A stretch of 64,000 bases of DNA from Ardenticatenaceae bacterium. GTDB taxonomy: Bacteria > Chloroflexota > Anaerolineae > Promineifilales > Promineifilaceae. Positions within the stretch are counted from its first letter, which is position 1. Every line of letters begins with the position of its first letter. Positions 25,979-35,083 of the stretch are shown here, in pieces. The stretch is taken from the NCBI GenBank assembly GCA_020634395.1, contig JACKBU010000003.1:62001-126000 (forward strand), in the 5' to 3' direction. The notes beneath the pieces are model-generated. The model was not told the origin of the DNA and did not search any database. It worked only from the letters and a program-made list of their open reading frames with translations. A program made the position numbers and the translations under genes.

Positions 25979-26953
25979 TTACCCTAGTTTACTTTTAAAT
26001 TCGGCCGTGAGGGCAGGGAGAACTTCGAACAAATCACCCACAATGCCGTATTGAGCCAGTTTAAAGATCGGCGCTTCCGGGTCTTTGTTGATGGCTACAA
26101 TAATTTTAGATGTGCGCATACCAGCCTGATGCTGAATGGCGCCACTGATGCCGCTGGCGATATACAGATCTGGGCTGACTGTTTTACCGGTCTGGCCAAC
26201 CTGATGCTCGTAGGGAATCCAACCGGAGTCGACGGCCGCGCGTGAAGCTCCCACCGCTCCGCCCAAGACTTCGGCCAATTCGCGCACCGGCGCAAACCCT
26301 TCCGGTCCGCCCACCCCGCGCCCACCACTGACAATGATGCTGGCATCTGTCAGGCTGACGCCACCTTCTTTACCGGCGAATCCGGTCACTTTCGTGGGGA
26401 TATCGTCTTCGGCGACGGCCGTTTCCACCCATTCAGCGCTGCCGCTGCCGCCAGTTGACTCGGCCTGCGGGAAAGCACGGTTGCGCAGGGTGATAACCTG
26501 TGTACCTTCGGTGACAAAGACAGTGGAAAGCAGTTTGCCGGCATAAACCGGGCGAGTGACTTTAACCTTGCCATCCTCAACGGTGAGGTCCGTCCCATCC
26601 GCCACCAGGCCTGCTTCCAGGTCAGCAGCGACCCAGGCAGCCAGATCACGGCCGCGTGTAGAAGCACCGGCCATGATGACAGACGGTTCACGTTCTTGCG
26701 CCAACTGAACTACCAACGGCCCAACCGCTTCGACGCGGAAAGGAGAGAGCGTCGCATCATCGGCGCCTAAAACGGCATCCGCGCCGAAGTCAAACGCGGC
26801 AGCGGCAACGCCAGCCACATCTTGCCCGAATACCAGAGCCGTGAGCGTCTCGCCCAATCCGTCGGCCACAGTGCGCGCCGCAGCCAGGGCTTCTTTGGCG
26901 ATGGCCGCAATTTTCCCATCACGATTTTCGATGAAAACCCATACGCCGCTCAT
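25979..26953 (-). CDS. etfA: Electron transfer flavoprotein alpha subunit
   Basis: 324 residues. N-terminal half pairs with the beta subunit; the C-terminal FAD domain has VSGGRGVGGPEGF and DLYIASGISGAIQHQAGM, the FAD-binding signature of EtfA. ETF accepts electrons from acyl-CoA dehydrogenases, three of which are encoded in this window, and passes them to the quinone pool. It overlaps etfB by four bases. Only one octamer ACGGCCGT, at about 26415. Confidence 0.95.
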   Translation of the reverse strand: MSGVWVFIENRDGKIAAIAKEALAAARTVADGLGETLTALVFGQDVAGVAAAAFDFGADAVLGADDATLSPFRVEAVGPLVVQLAQEREPSVIMAGASTRGRDLAAWVAADLEAGLVADGTDLTVEDGKVKVTRPVYAGKLLSTVFVTEGTQVITLRNRAFPQAESTGGSGSAEWVETAVAEDDIPTKVTGFAGKEGGVSLTDASIIVSGGRGVGGPEGFAPVRELAEVLGGAVGASRAAVDSGWIPYEHQVGQTGKTVSPDLYIASGISGAIQHQAGMRTSKIIVAINKDPEAPIFKLAQYGIVGDLFEVLPALTAEFKSKLG

Positions 26954-27738
26954 ATCACTTTCTCCTCAAACAGTTTGGCAACCAGTTTGGCTGCTTTTTC
27001 TTGCACCGAGTCGCCTTCGATGATTTCCACGCTGCCTTCGCGAGGCGGGAGGGCGTAGACTTTGGACCAGTCCACTTTGCTGCCCACACTGTTCAGGCTC
27101 AAGTCACCTGCAGCCCAGACAGGAATGGTGGCCCGGCTGGCTTTGCGGATGCCCATGAAGGAGGGGTAGCGCGGTTCGTTGATTTCTTTGACGGTGCTAA
27201 TGACTACGGGCAAAGGAGCGGTGACGGTCTCTTTGCCGTCGTCGAGGAGGCGTTCGACGGTGATCTGGCCGTCGCCGACGGCCGTTATCGCGGAAACAAA
27301 GGTGAGCGGCGTCCAGCCTAATTGACAGGCCGTCTGCACGGCCGTTTGCCCCGTATCTCCATCAATGGCCGACTTGCCAAAAATGGCGATCTGCACATCT
27401 TCCACTTTGTTGATGGCGGCGGCCAGCACTTTGGCCGTACCCAGCGTATCGACTCCGGCAAAGGCGGCATCCGATAACAAAATGGCTTCCGTACACCCCA
27501 TGGCCAATGCCGTCTTCAGGGCTTCCTGGCTCTCCTCGCTGCCCATCGTGATGGCGATGACGTCCGATGCGCCGTGATTTTCCTTCAGACGGATGCCTTC
27601 CTCGATTGAGTACTCATCCCAGGGATTCACCACGTTGGGCTTGCCACCGGGATCTTCCCAACTCACGCTGCCGTCCGGGTTCACGGTCAGGTCGGCAGTG
27701 GTGCTGGGCGTTTGTTTGGTACACACGACAACCTTCAT
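26950..27738 (-). CDS. etfB: Electron transfer flavoprotein beta subunit
   Basis: 262 residues starting MKVVVCTKQTPST; conserved NPWDEYSIEEGIRLKE, and DGDTGQTAVQTACQLGWT in the AMP-binding region, with the C-terminal EINEPRYPSFMGIRKAS signature loop. GGAGG six bases before ATG 27738 decides the start over an upstream TTG-type reading. Co-transcribed with etfA. Partner of the acyl-CoA dehydrogenases at 23825, 28356 and 3143. Confidence 0.95.
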   Translation of the reverse strand: MKVVVCTKQTPSTTADLTVNPDGSVSWEDPGGKPNVVNPWDEYSIEEGIRLKENHGASDVIAITMGSEESQEALKTALAMGCTEAILLSDAAFAGVDTLGTAKVLAAAINKVEDVQIAIFGKSAIDGDTGQTAVQTACQLGWTPLTFVSAITAVGDGQITVERLLDDGKETVTAPLPVVISTVKEINEPRYPSFMGIRKASRATIPVWAAGDLSLNSVGSKVDWSKVYALPPREGSVEIIEGDSVQEKAAKLVAKLFEEKVI

Positions 27739-27786
27739 ATAGCTACCTCCATAAATTGTCAATTGCTAATTGCCGATGGCTAACTG

Positions 27787-28311
27787 TCAATTGCTCATTT
27801 CCATCAACAATGGCTGATTTAATGCGCGAAAACGCTCGTAGAACGTCTCGTTGGTAAACGAAAAAGTAACAGCACGCCAGGAAAATGTCTCAATTTGGGC
27901 CGATTGCAGAATGGCTTGTTTGGCAGGGAGGGCATTTTGCAAGGCACGGCGGCGGAAATAAACCAGCACGGCCGTTCCCACGCCCAATCCTAAAACCAGG
28001 CCCAACAGCAAGCGCAGCCAGAAGGCCAGGCCAGACGGTGTCAGCAGCAAACCGAGAGCCAGCAGAATAACGGCCGTGGCTCCGGCCACCGCCCAACCTA
28101 TCTTTTCCAAGCGCTCTTCTTCACCTGACTTACGAGCGAGCTGCTGAGCACACTCAGCGCACAGCGGCACATCGATCAGGCGGGTTACACGGCCGTGGCG
28201 CTTTTTCAGGCGCAGCGGCGCGGCGCCCGGCTGGCCGCAGTGGACACATAGGCCGGGGAAACGGATGGTTTCATCAGGTCGGGCTTTAATTTTGATTGTC
28301 TGGTTGGTCAT
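27787..28311 (-). CDS. Small zinc-ribbon membrane protein of unknown function
   Basis: 174 residues. An N-terminal treble of cysteines (CVHCGQPG near residue 22, CAECAQQL near 52) looks like a zinc ribbon, then two membrane spans (WAVAGATAVILLALGLLL and LRLLLGLVLGLGVGTAVLVYF) and a cytoplasmic tail. No family name recognised. GGGAG before ATG 28311 favours this start. It sits between etfB and another acyl-CoA dehydrogenase on the same strand, but the gap to etfB carries a repeat tract, so operon membership is uncertain. Confidence 0.7.
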   Translation of the reverse strand: MTNQTIKIKARPDETIRFPGLCVHCGQPGAAPLRLKKRHGRVTRLIDVPLCAECAQQLARKSGEEERLEKIGWAVAGATAVILLALGLLLTPSGLAFWLRLLLGLVLGLGVGTAVLVYFRRRALQNALPAKQAILQSAQIETFSWRAVTFSFTNETFYERFRALNQPLLMEMSN

Positions 28312-28355
28312 AATGGCTCCCAAACAGTCAACAGCAAACTACCATTGGCCAACGG

Positions 28356-29567
28356 TTATCCTTGCCAGAACGCTTCGTCGTAGGCGGGCAGTTCACAGCG
28401 CAGCGGCTTATCTTGCCGCTCGCCAAAGGCATAGGCAGCCTGCATCAGTTGGTGAATTTCGCTGGTGCCTTCGTAGATGATGGCGCCACGGCCGTTGCGC
28501 AAATAACGCTCCACATCGTACTCGTCCGAAAAACCATAGGCTCCGTGTACCTGGATGGCTTCGTGAGCGGCTTTGAAGGAATGGTCGGTGGCATACCACT
28601 TGGCCATAGAAACTTCGCGGGTATTACGAATCCCCTGGTTTTTCAGCCAGCCCACCTGCAAATACAGCAGGCGCGACACATCGTACCACTGCTGCATCCA
28701 GGCGATTTTTTGCTGAATGAGTTGGTAGTCGGCGATGGGCCGCCCGAAGGTTTCTCGCTCTTTGGCATAGCGGACGGAGGCCTCTAAACAGGCGCGGGTG
28801 AGGCCGGTAGCGCCGGAGGCCACGGTGTAACGGCCGTTGTCCAAACAGCTCATGGCAATCTTAAATCCTTCGCCTTCTTCGCCAATGCGATTGGCCGCCG
28901 GCACGCGCACGTCCTGGCAGTTCACCCAGCCTGTGGAACCCGCACGCACCCCCAGCTTGCCATGAATGTCCCCGGTGGTTACGCCGCGCATGTCGGTTTC
29001 CACCATGAAGGCGGTCAGGCCGGCATGAGCCGGTTTGGCATTGGGATCGGTTTTGGCAAACCACAAGACGTGGTGGGCCTTGGTCGCCAGGCTGATCCAC
29101 ATCTTTTCACCGTTGATGATATAGTCGCCGCCGTCTTTACGCGCCGTGGAACGCAGCCCGGCCACGTCGGAACCCGCCCCCGGTTCGGTGAGGCCGAAAG
29201 CGGCGTATTTTTCACCGCGGGCCTGCGGCGTGAGGAAGCGTTGTTTTTGCTCTTCGCCGCCCCACTGCAACACACCCATGCTGTTCAATCCCATATGGAC
29301 CGACATGACGACGCGCAGGGTGGTGTCGATACGTTCCAGTTCCTCGCAGACCAGTCCCAACGTGACATAATCAAAACCCTGGCCACCATAGCGCACGGGG
29401 ATGTTGATGCCCAGGATGCCGAGTTCGGCCATGCGGGGTAGAGCAGCCGGATTCATGGTTTGCTGACGATCATATTCTTTGATGGTGGGTAGGATTTCTT
29501 TTTCGCCAAACTCGCGGACCATGGCGGCGGCTTGTTGTTGTTCTTCGGTGAGGGAAAAATCTAGCAT
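28356..29567 (-). CDS. Acyl-CoA dehydrogenase
   Basis: 403 residues, standard length. LTEPGAGSDVAGL, KMWISLATKAHHVLWF, QVHGAYGFSDEYDVERYLRN and catalytic IYEGTSEIHQL (Glu kept). It resembles short-chain/branched acyl-CoA or glutaryl-type dehydrogenases; the substrate cannot be told. Same strand as etfBA, which would take its electrons. Ribosome-binding site is weak. Confidence 0.9.
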   Translation of the reverse strand: MLDFSLTEEQQQAAAMVREFGEKEILPTIKEYDRQQTMNPAALPRMAELGILGINIPVRYGGQGFDYVTLGLVCEELERIDTTLRVVMSVHMGLNSMGVLQWGGEEQKQRFLTPQARGEKYAAFGLTEPGAGSDVAGLRSTARKDGGDYIINGEKMWISLATKAHHVLWFAKTDPNAKPAHAGLTAFMVETDMRGVTTGDIHGKLGVRAGSTGWVNCQDVRVPAANRIGEEGEGFKIAMSCLDNGRYTVASGATGLTRACLEASVRYAKERETFGRPIADYQLIQQKIAWMQQWYDVSRLLYLQVGWLKNQGIRNTREVSMAKWYATDHSFKAAHEAIQVHGAYGFSDEYDVERYLRNGRGAIIYEGTSEIHQLMQAAYAFGERQDKPLRCELPAYDEAFWQG

Positions 29568-29697
29568 GTTCTGGTTCTCGTGGGCCTTAGGATTTAGCTT
29601 TTACAGCCAGCATCATTATAACGGTAGGGCAAATGAGACGCAACATGACGCGGTGCGACATAAGATTTTACGCCATGCATCAGGCTGCTGCCTCTCC

Positions 29698-32202
29698 TTA
29701 CGAGGGCGGAGCCGACACTGCAAACACAAATACGCCATCCTTGCCATACAACAGGCGCATCTGTGGGTTGCGGGCCAACGTGGCCGGGTCAAAAAAGCCG
29801 CCGCGCGCGCCCACGAAGACGTAATCCACGCCTTGCTCTCGCAGCCAATCAGCGGCCGCCGGAGCAGCCCAGTCGGCCACATCGGTAGCCGCCTGATTAA
29901 ACTCGCGAATCCCCCGAAAGTAGTCGCGGTTATAAATATAGTCGATGGGAGGAATGGTTGTTTCGCGGCCGGTGAGAGGCAATATCCAGGCTCCACCATC
30001 GCTGCCAGCCCAGGTTTCACCCAGCCATTTCCAACTGCTGGCGGCAATTTTGGCGTCGGACGGCACGTTGGCATCCAGCCAGGCCAGCCCAGCCAGGTCG
30101 GCGGGATACGCAAGCACTGTCTGGCTGTTGAGCACCGTGATCTGCTGATGAAGGCCGAAGATGAACACGGCCGTTATCCCCGCCCCCGTCACAAACCAGC
30201 CCACTGCCTGCCAGATCCAGTGCCGTCGCCGCAGCCAGCGCCAGAACCGAGCGATGGCAATTCCCAAAAATAAGCTGAGCGGAATAAAAACAATAATGTA
30301 CATACTGTTGATGTTCACCAGCGATGTTTCCGGCAAACCCAGCCGTGCGCCGGACAACAGGATGAACAGCACCGCCACCCAGCCCACCAGGAGCAACGGG
30401 GCCGTCGTCCAACGGCGGCGGCGCAGCGCCGGGATAAGCAGCAGCACAAACAAACCACCTGCCACGTAGAGGAACGGCCGTTCCCAACCTACATTCAAAT
30501 ACGCAACCGGAAAGGTATTATAGTTCTCAATGCGGTGCTGCACCGTTTCCACCGGCTCGGTGACACGCAGCAGATTTAGCATGTGGGGAGCGGCCAGAAA
30601 GACGGCCAGGGCAGCGGCGGCCGCCAGCCAACGGCCGTTTCGCCCCCAGCTAATCAACCAGACGATGAAAGCAAAGGGCAAATAAAAGAGGAAAACGCGA
30701 AAGTGCACCAAAAACATCCCGGCCGCCAGCACGGCTACCAGCCACCAGACGCGCCGCCAGGCCCGCCCACCACGCACCAACTGCCACGTCAATCCCAGCA
30801 GCACCGGCAGGAGCAAAACGGCCGTTAACTGCGTCATCCGTCCCCAGGAGAGGTAATAAGCCGGAAAAAAGAAAGGCAGCGCCACCAGGAAAGCGGCCGT
30901 TAGCCCCGCCAACCGGCGGCGCGTCAGCAGCCAGCCGGCCGTATAAATCGCCAGCGGAATCAGTGCATTCAGTAACTGGCCTAAATACAGCAGCAAAGGC
31001 GCCAGCGGAGAGCCGGTCATGAGGGCCAGGCTGGCCGAGAGAGTATGAAAACCAAAGTGATACGGAAAGCGGTCTACCGGCAGGTAAGGAGCATAATTAT
31101 CGGGGATGGTGCCTTTGTCGACCATAACGGCCGTGATCAGCGCATGGCGGCTGGCGTCCACCCAGGGCGGGAAAGCCAGATCGCGCACGGCCAGCAAACG
31201 CACGGCAAAACCAGCCAGCAGCAAGATAAGCAGAGCTGCGTGCTCCTTGTGGAAACGAGGAGAGGGGGTGGAAGACGGCCGTTGCTGCACTCCAACAGCC
31301 GAAAGCCGGAACCGCCACAGAAAAAGAGCCAACAGCCAGCCACCGACCACCAACACCCACAAAAGTCCGCCGGTGAAGCGGCCGCCAACCAGAGAAACCC
31401 ACTGCCAGAGAATCGCCCAACCGGCCGCGCCCAGGGCAACGGCCGTGCCCAGCCAGGCCAGCGCGTCCCAGTGCCGCCAGGCAGCAGGGCCGCCCAACAA
31501 CATCAAAACACCTGGCAGCGGTAAAAACAGCAGCGTCACGGCAAAAAGCCAGCCGGCCTGCGCCAGCGCTGTGGCCAACGTTTGCCCCACATCGCTCCAG
31601 GTAAGCTGGTAGCGTGTGATGAGACGCAGATCCTGCGCGCTGGTGGTGGGTCGTTCGGTGTCCAGCGGCCCGCTTTGCAGCCGCAGCGCGCCTCCGGCAT
31701 ACACGTCCTGGTCGTAGCCCCGCACGGAAATAGGGTTGCCGCTGCTGCCGCTGATCTGCAGCGTATAGATCTGCCCGGCCGATTGAGGCTGCGGCGGGAA
31801 GGCAAATACATAGGTTTGATCATTGGTCAGGGAACGCGTCGCCACCCGCCGTTCAGCCACCAGCGCACCGGCGGCGTCGAACAACTGCAAAAAGAGATAC
31901 GCATCGTCGCCGTCGCTGCCATTGCCGGCCAGAACCAGTTCTATTTCTGCCAGTCCATCGCGGGTAGGGGTGAAGGTTTGTACCAGGCGTAAGGTATCAC
32001 GGGGAATGGGTAAGGCAGTGTTCGCGCGGGTTTGGTTAATGTCGACGGCCGTTACCGGACTCCATACCGCACGGCCGTCGGCCCACACCCAGATCAGCGC
32101 CGCCAGGCAGCCAAACAAAAAGGGCAGCCACCACCAGCGCCGGAAGGAGAATTGGCGCGCCGGTGAGGATAGGGAAACGGCCGTTTCTGCTAAAGGGTCC
32201 AC
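29698..32202 (-). CDS. Large multi-pass membrane protein, possible GT-C glycosyltransferase
   Basis: 834 residues. One membrane span (about 22-42), then an exported beta-rich domain of about 150 residues, then ten or more spans from about 215 to 690 and a C-terminal soluble domain. The segment PWVDASRHALITAVMV after an early span, an Asp in the first long loop of the membrane part, and RFPYHFGFHTLSA recall GT-C glycosyltransferases, and the tail (GIREFNQAATDVADWAA, YVFVGARGGFF) resembles the C-terminal parts of such proteins. No named family is certain. GTG start with CAGGAG five bases upstream. Rich in ACGGCCGT. Confidence 0.6.
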   Translation of the reverse strand: MDPLAETAVSLSSPARQFSFRRWWWLPFLFGCLAALIWVWADGRAVWSPVTAVDINQTRANTALPIPRDTLRLVQTFTPTRDGLAEIELVLAGNGSDGDDAYLFLQLFDAAGALVAERRVATRSLTNDQTYVFAFPPQPQSAGQIYTLQISGSSGNPISVRGYDQDVYAGGALRLQSGPLDTERPTTSAQDLRLITRYQLTWSDVGQTLATALAQAGWLFAVTLLFLPLPGVLMLLGGPAAWRHWDALAWLGTAVALGAAGWAILWQWVSLVGGRFTGGLLWVLVVGGWLLALFLWRFRLSAVGVQQRPSSTPSPRFHKEHAALLILLLAGFAVRLLAVRDLAFPPWVDASRHALITAVMVDKGTIPDNYAPYLPVDRFPYHFGFHTLSASLALMTGSPLAPLLLYLGQLLNALIPLAIYTAGWLLTRRRLAGLTAAFLVALPFFFPAYYLSWGRMTQLTAVLLLPVLLGLTWQLVRGGRAWRRVWWLVAVLAAGMFLVHFRVFLFYLPFAFIVWLISWGRNGRWLAAAAALAVFLAAPHMLNLLRVTEPVETVQHRIENYNTFPVAYLNVGWERPFLYVAGGLFVLLLIPALRRRRWTTAPLLLVGWVAVLFILLSGARLGLPETSLVNINSMYIIVFIPLSLFLGIAIARFWRWLRRRHWIWQAVGWFVTGAGITAVFIFGLHQQITVLNSQTVLAYPADLAGLAWLDANVPSDAKIAASSWKWLGETWAGSDGGAWILPLTGRETTIPPIDYIYNRDYFRGIREFNQAATDVADWAAPAAADWLREQGVDYVFVGARGGFFDPATLARNPQMRLLYGKDGVFVFAVSAPPS

Positions 32203-32248
32203 GTCGCTCCTGAAAACTCAATCCGTACAAACACCCGGATTACCTCAT

Positions 32249-32274
32249 AAAAAAAGCCGCTCACCAGGAGCGGC
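32249..32274 (-). terminator. Terminator of the CAU tRNA
   Basis: GCCGCTC / GAGCGGC stem (32256-32274) followed on the minus strand by seven T. Confidence 0.8.
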
Positions 32275-32280
32275 CTACTT

Positions 32281-32356
32281 TGGTGGTGCCAGTTGGACTT
32301 GAACCAACGACCTAGGGCTTATGAGTCCCCCGCTCTGCCGACTGAGCTATGGCACC
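32281..32356 (-). tRNA. tRNA with anticodon CAU (tRNA-Met, or tRNA-Ile2)
   Basis: Minus strand: acceptor GGTGCCA with TGGCACC, discriminator A and encoded CCA; D-stem GCTC/GAGC; loop CTCATAA giving CAU; T-arm GTTGG-TTCAAGT-CCAAC. The anticodon stem GGGGA/GCCCT has an A-G mismatch at its base. The mature form could be elongator Met or lysidine-modified Ile; sequence alone here does not settle it. It is not an initiator (acceptor start is paired). Confidence 0.9.
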
Positions 32357-32368
32357 AAAGCGAACGGG

Positions 32369-32397
32369 ATTATAACCAAATCAACCGCCCCTGCCAA
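32369..32397 (-). promoter_or_regulatory. Promoter of the CAU tRNA
   Basis: On the minus strand TTGGCA (32392-32397), 17 bases, TATAAT (32369-32374), about 12 bases before the mature 5' end. Confidence 0.6.
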
Positions 32398-32445
32398 ATC
32401 CTTTCCGGCTTTAGCCCAGACCAACCATTACAGTAAAGAACAGGC

Positions 32446-33561
32446 TCAGGGCATGACGATCTGGAACGGAATCGGCACAAAAACCAGGACAAACAAGAAC
32501 AGCGTAAAAATAGCCAGCGCCCGTCGACGCGAATCTAACGGCGTTACGTCGTCCAGGGGTACGGCATAAGCCCGGCCAAAAAAGAACAACAGAAAAATCC
32601 AGAAAACCCACATCATCGTCCCGGTAAGCACCGTCAGCAGGGCCAGCGCAATGATCACCGGCCAGAAAAACTGTTTGGCCCGCTGGCCAAACAACACGTA
32701 AGACACGTGTCCACCATCCAACTGTCCCACCGGGATAAGATTCAAGCCCGTTACCAACAAGCCGACCCAACCGGCCCAGGCCAGTTGGTTCAGGGATACG
32801 TCCAGGCCGTTGGCCGGCAGCATCTGCCCCAGGACCAGGATTTTGGCAAGAGAATAGAGGATGGAATTGCCTTCCAGCATGTAACCGGTGGTCGGCAGCG
32901 GCCCGACCGGCGAAGTGGCCAGACCATACAGCAAGAGAGGCACGGCAAAAACCAGGCCGGCCAGCGGACCGGCGGCGCCCACATCAAACAACGCTCGTTT
33001 GTTTTTCACCGGCGCTTTAAGCTGGATAAAGGCGCCCATCGTACCGATGATGGAGAAGGGCATGGGGATGAAATAAGGCAATGTGACCGGCACGCGATGA
33101 TGACGGGCGGCAAAGTAGTGGCCCAGCTCGTGGGCGCCCAGGATAACCATGATACTGATGCTGAAAGGGAGACCCAGCCAGATGTTGGACAATGCCAGGC
33201 TATAATCACCCGTTTCGCCCAGGGCGGCAACGTACATTGTGGAAAAGATGGTCACAATCAGCAGAACAGCGTTGATGACCCAGTTAGAAGCAGGCGGGTT
33301 AAAAACGTGGGGCAGGCCGATCAGGGCCAGGCCGCCATCTTCCTGGCGCAGCATGGGTGTGAAGCCATAACGCTCGAAGATAGCCCGCAGGTCGTCGAAG
33401 CAGTCGGCGGTATCGCGCAGAAAATGGCCGCGCAGCCGGAAATGGCCCGGTTCGGGCCAATCGAGGGTCGTATCAATGGTAGCGAAGAGGGGAATGATGG
33501 CTTCGCGGATACTTTCAACGGCCGTTAGCGAAATCGTTGTAGGACGAGAATCCTGGTACAT
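32446..33561 (-). CDS. Site-2 protease family intramembrane metalloprotease (M50)
   Basis: 371 residues. About six membrane spans with the zinc motif HELGHYFAARH in the second and the third ligand motif NLIPVGQLDGGHV further on. An N-terminal cytosolic part of about 80 residues (FRLRGHFLRDTADCFDDLRAIFERYG) precedes the membrane region. It would cut membrane-bound regulators or cleared signal peptides inside the bilayer. A small membrane protein gene follows upstream on the same strand, 7 bases away. Confidence 0.88.
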   Translation of the reverse strand: MYQDSRPTTISLTAVESIREAIIPLFATIDTTLDWPEPGHFRLRGHFLRDTADCFDDLRAIFERYGFTPMLRQEDGGLALIGLPHVFNPPASNWVINAVLLIVTIFSTMYVAALGETGDYSLALSNIWLGLPFSISIMVILGAHELGHYFAARHHRVPVTLPYFIPMPFSIIGTMGAFIQLKAPVKNKRALFDVGAAGPLAGLVFAVPLLLYGLATSPVGPLPTTGYMLEGNSILYSLAKILVLGQMLPANGLDVSLNQLAWAGWVGLLVTGLNLIPVGQLDGGHVSYVLFGQRAKQFFWPVIIALALLTVLTGTMMWVFWIFLLFFFGRAYAVPLDDVTPLDSRRRALAIFTLFLFVLVFVPIPFQIVMP

Positions 33562-33568
33562 AGGCTGC

Positions 33569-33793
33569 CTATACGCTGCCTTCTTCTGCGTCCTCGTCGC
33601 TGTCGCCCCAACTCACAATCCAGATGCAGGCCCCGGCTACCAAAATGGTGATGAGAATCAGCCAGAACCACTGCATGCCCTGCAAGCCCACATCGCGCGC
33701 TTCATACACAAGAATCAACACCATGCCCAGGGCCAGCACAAACCAGGCCGAGAGATTGGGATGGCTGGAAACAGTTTTTTTGATCATTTCCAT
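33569..33793 (-). CDS. Small membrane protein
   Basis: 74 residues: a short basic N-terminus, two membrane spans (LSAWFVLALGMVLILVY and FWLILITILVAGACIWIV) and an acidic tail (GDSDEDAEEGSV). GAGG lies before ATG 33793, better than the longer reading from 33829. It lies just upstream of the site-2 protease and may be co-transcribed. No function recognised. Confidence 0.6.
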   Translation of the reverse strand: MEMIKKTVSSHPNLSAWFVLALGMVLILVYEARDVGLQGMQWFWLILITILVAGACIWIVSWGDSDEDAEEGSV

Positions 33794-33835
33794 GAGAAAA
33801 CCTCTTTGCGTGTCAGGCGCGGGGCCCAACTGTCT

Positions 33836-35083
33836 TTAGCTTTTTTGCAAACGTTCATCACGCAGCACTTTGATCATCAGCGTGGTGTCGGGCGGCCGGG
33901 ACTCTTCCACGGCCGTTTGCCACGCTTCTGGCAGCAGTTCCTCGTCTACAGCAATATACCCCTCGCCGCGGAAGAACGCCGGCAGCCCTTCCGGCCCATC
34001 GGCCGGCAGAAAGGCCGCCACCATTTCCCCGATGTGGGCGCCGGCCGACTGCTCGATTTCCTGCAAAACGGCCGTAGCCGTCCGCCAGAGTTCCTCATCC
34101 GGCAGCATATAGATCTGATCGATACGCGCCACCTGGGCATCGATGCTCCACCCCATGATCACCGTAATGTCCGCACCCATCTGGCCGATAAAATAGCTGC
34201 GCTCGCTAAACGACAACAGCAAGTCCGATCGCTTCATCGTCACAGCCCCATCGGTGGCTTTTTGGATGAGCAGCAGGATGGAGGGAATGTCCGAGGGTTT
34301 GCCGCGCCGCACCTGGAGCGCTTCGGGCCGCTCCCGATCTCTGTCGGCGACTGTGGCCGTCGCCAGCAAGTCCTTAAGGGTTTGCGGACCGCCCGTGCGT
34401 GGTTTGGTGCGGGGCGAAACGGCCGTTTCACCCACTACCAGCGTCTTCACCGGCATAGTCGCCGGGTTGGGCAGGCGCTGCCAGGCTAGCATAAACTGGG
34501 ACTCCGTCTCCGTCATCAGGCCGTTGGTGTCGATCACCACGTCGGCCATAGCCACTTTTTCTTCCTGCGGCGGTTGGGCCTTGATGCGCGTGGCTGCACC
34601 CTCGGCGTCCAGGCCGCGGCAAATCATCAGCCGCTGCAGCTGGCGCTGCCGGTGACAGCGCGTCACCCAGATTTGATGGCAGGCTCTGGCCAGGTCACCT
34701 TCCAGCAGTTTGATGGCCTCGATGACCACTACTGGCGCGTCGCTGTTGGTGATGCGCTCGGCGACGACGGCGCGTACCGCCGGATGGGTCATCGCTTCCA
34801 GGTCGCGCAGAGCAGCCGGATCGCTGAAGACGATCTGGCCCAGGGCGCGGCGGTTGATACGGCCGTCTTCCCGGCGCACTTCCGAGCCAAAAGCCACGGC
34901 AATCGCTCCCTGGATCTCCGGATCGTTGTCCATCAACTCGTGGACAATTTTATCGGCGTCGATGGTTAGGGCGCCCTGCTCGGCAGCTAGGCGCATAACG
35001 GCCGTTTTGCCGCTGGCGATGTTGCCGGTCAGACCAATAATCAGTTTGCCAGAGATTGTGATGCTTTGCGCCCCGTCACTCAT
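33836..35083 (-). CDS. coaE: Dephospho-CoA kinase fused to an acetyltransferase-like domain
   Basis: 415 residues, about twice a normal CoaE. Residues about 13-205 are dephospho-CoA kinase: P-loop GLTGNIASGKTAV, IDADKIVHELM, HPAVRAVV and the adenine-site region; it phosphorylates dephospho-CoA in the last step of CoA synthesis. A linker (about 210-255, with ACGGCCGT-derived TAVSPR) joins a C-terminal GNAT-like domain (about 256-415: LQVRRGKPSDIPSILLLIQ, ITVIMGWSIDAQVARIDQIY, GEMVAAFLPADGPEG). The CoA-binding loop of GNATs (QxxGxG/A) is not evident, so acetylation is unproven. Overlaps the ABC-F gene by eight bases. Confidence 0.85.
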   Translation of the reverse strand: MSDGAQSITISGKLIIGLTGNIASGKTAVMRLAAEQGALTIDADKIVHELMDNDPEIQGAIAVAFGSEVRREDGRINRRALGQIVFSDPAALRDLEAMTHPAVRAVVAERITNSDAPVVVIEAIKLLEGDLARACHQIWVTRCHRQRQLQRLMICRGLDAEGAATRIKAQPPQEEKVAMADVVIDTNGLMTETESQFMLAWQRLPNPATMPVKTLVVGETAVSPRTKPRTGGPQTLKDLLATATVADRDRERPEALQVRRGKPSDIPSILLLIQKATDGAVTMKRSDLLLSFSERSYFIGQMGADITVIMGWSIDAQVARIDQIYMLPDEELWRTATAVLQEIEQSAGAHIGEMVAAFLPADGPEGLPAFFRGEGYIAVDEELLPEAWQTAVEESRPPDTTLMIKVLRDERLQKS

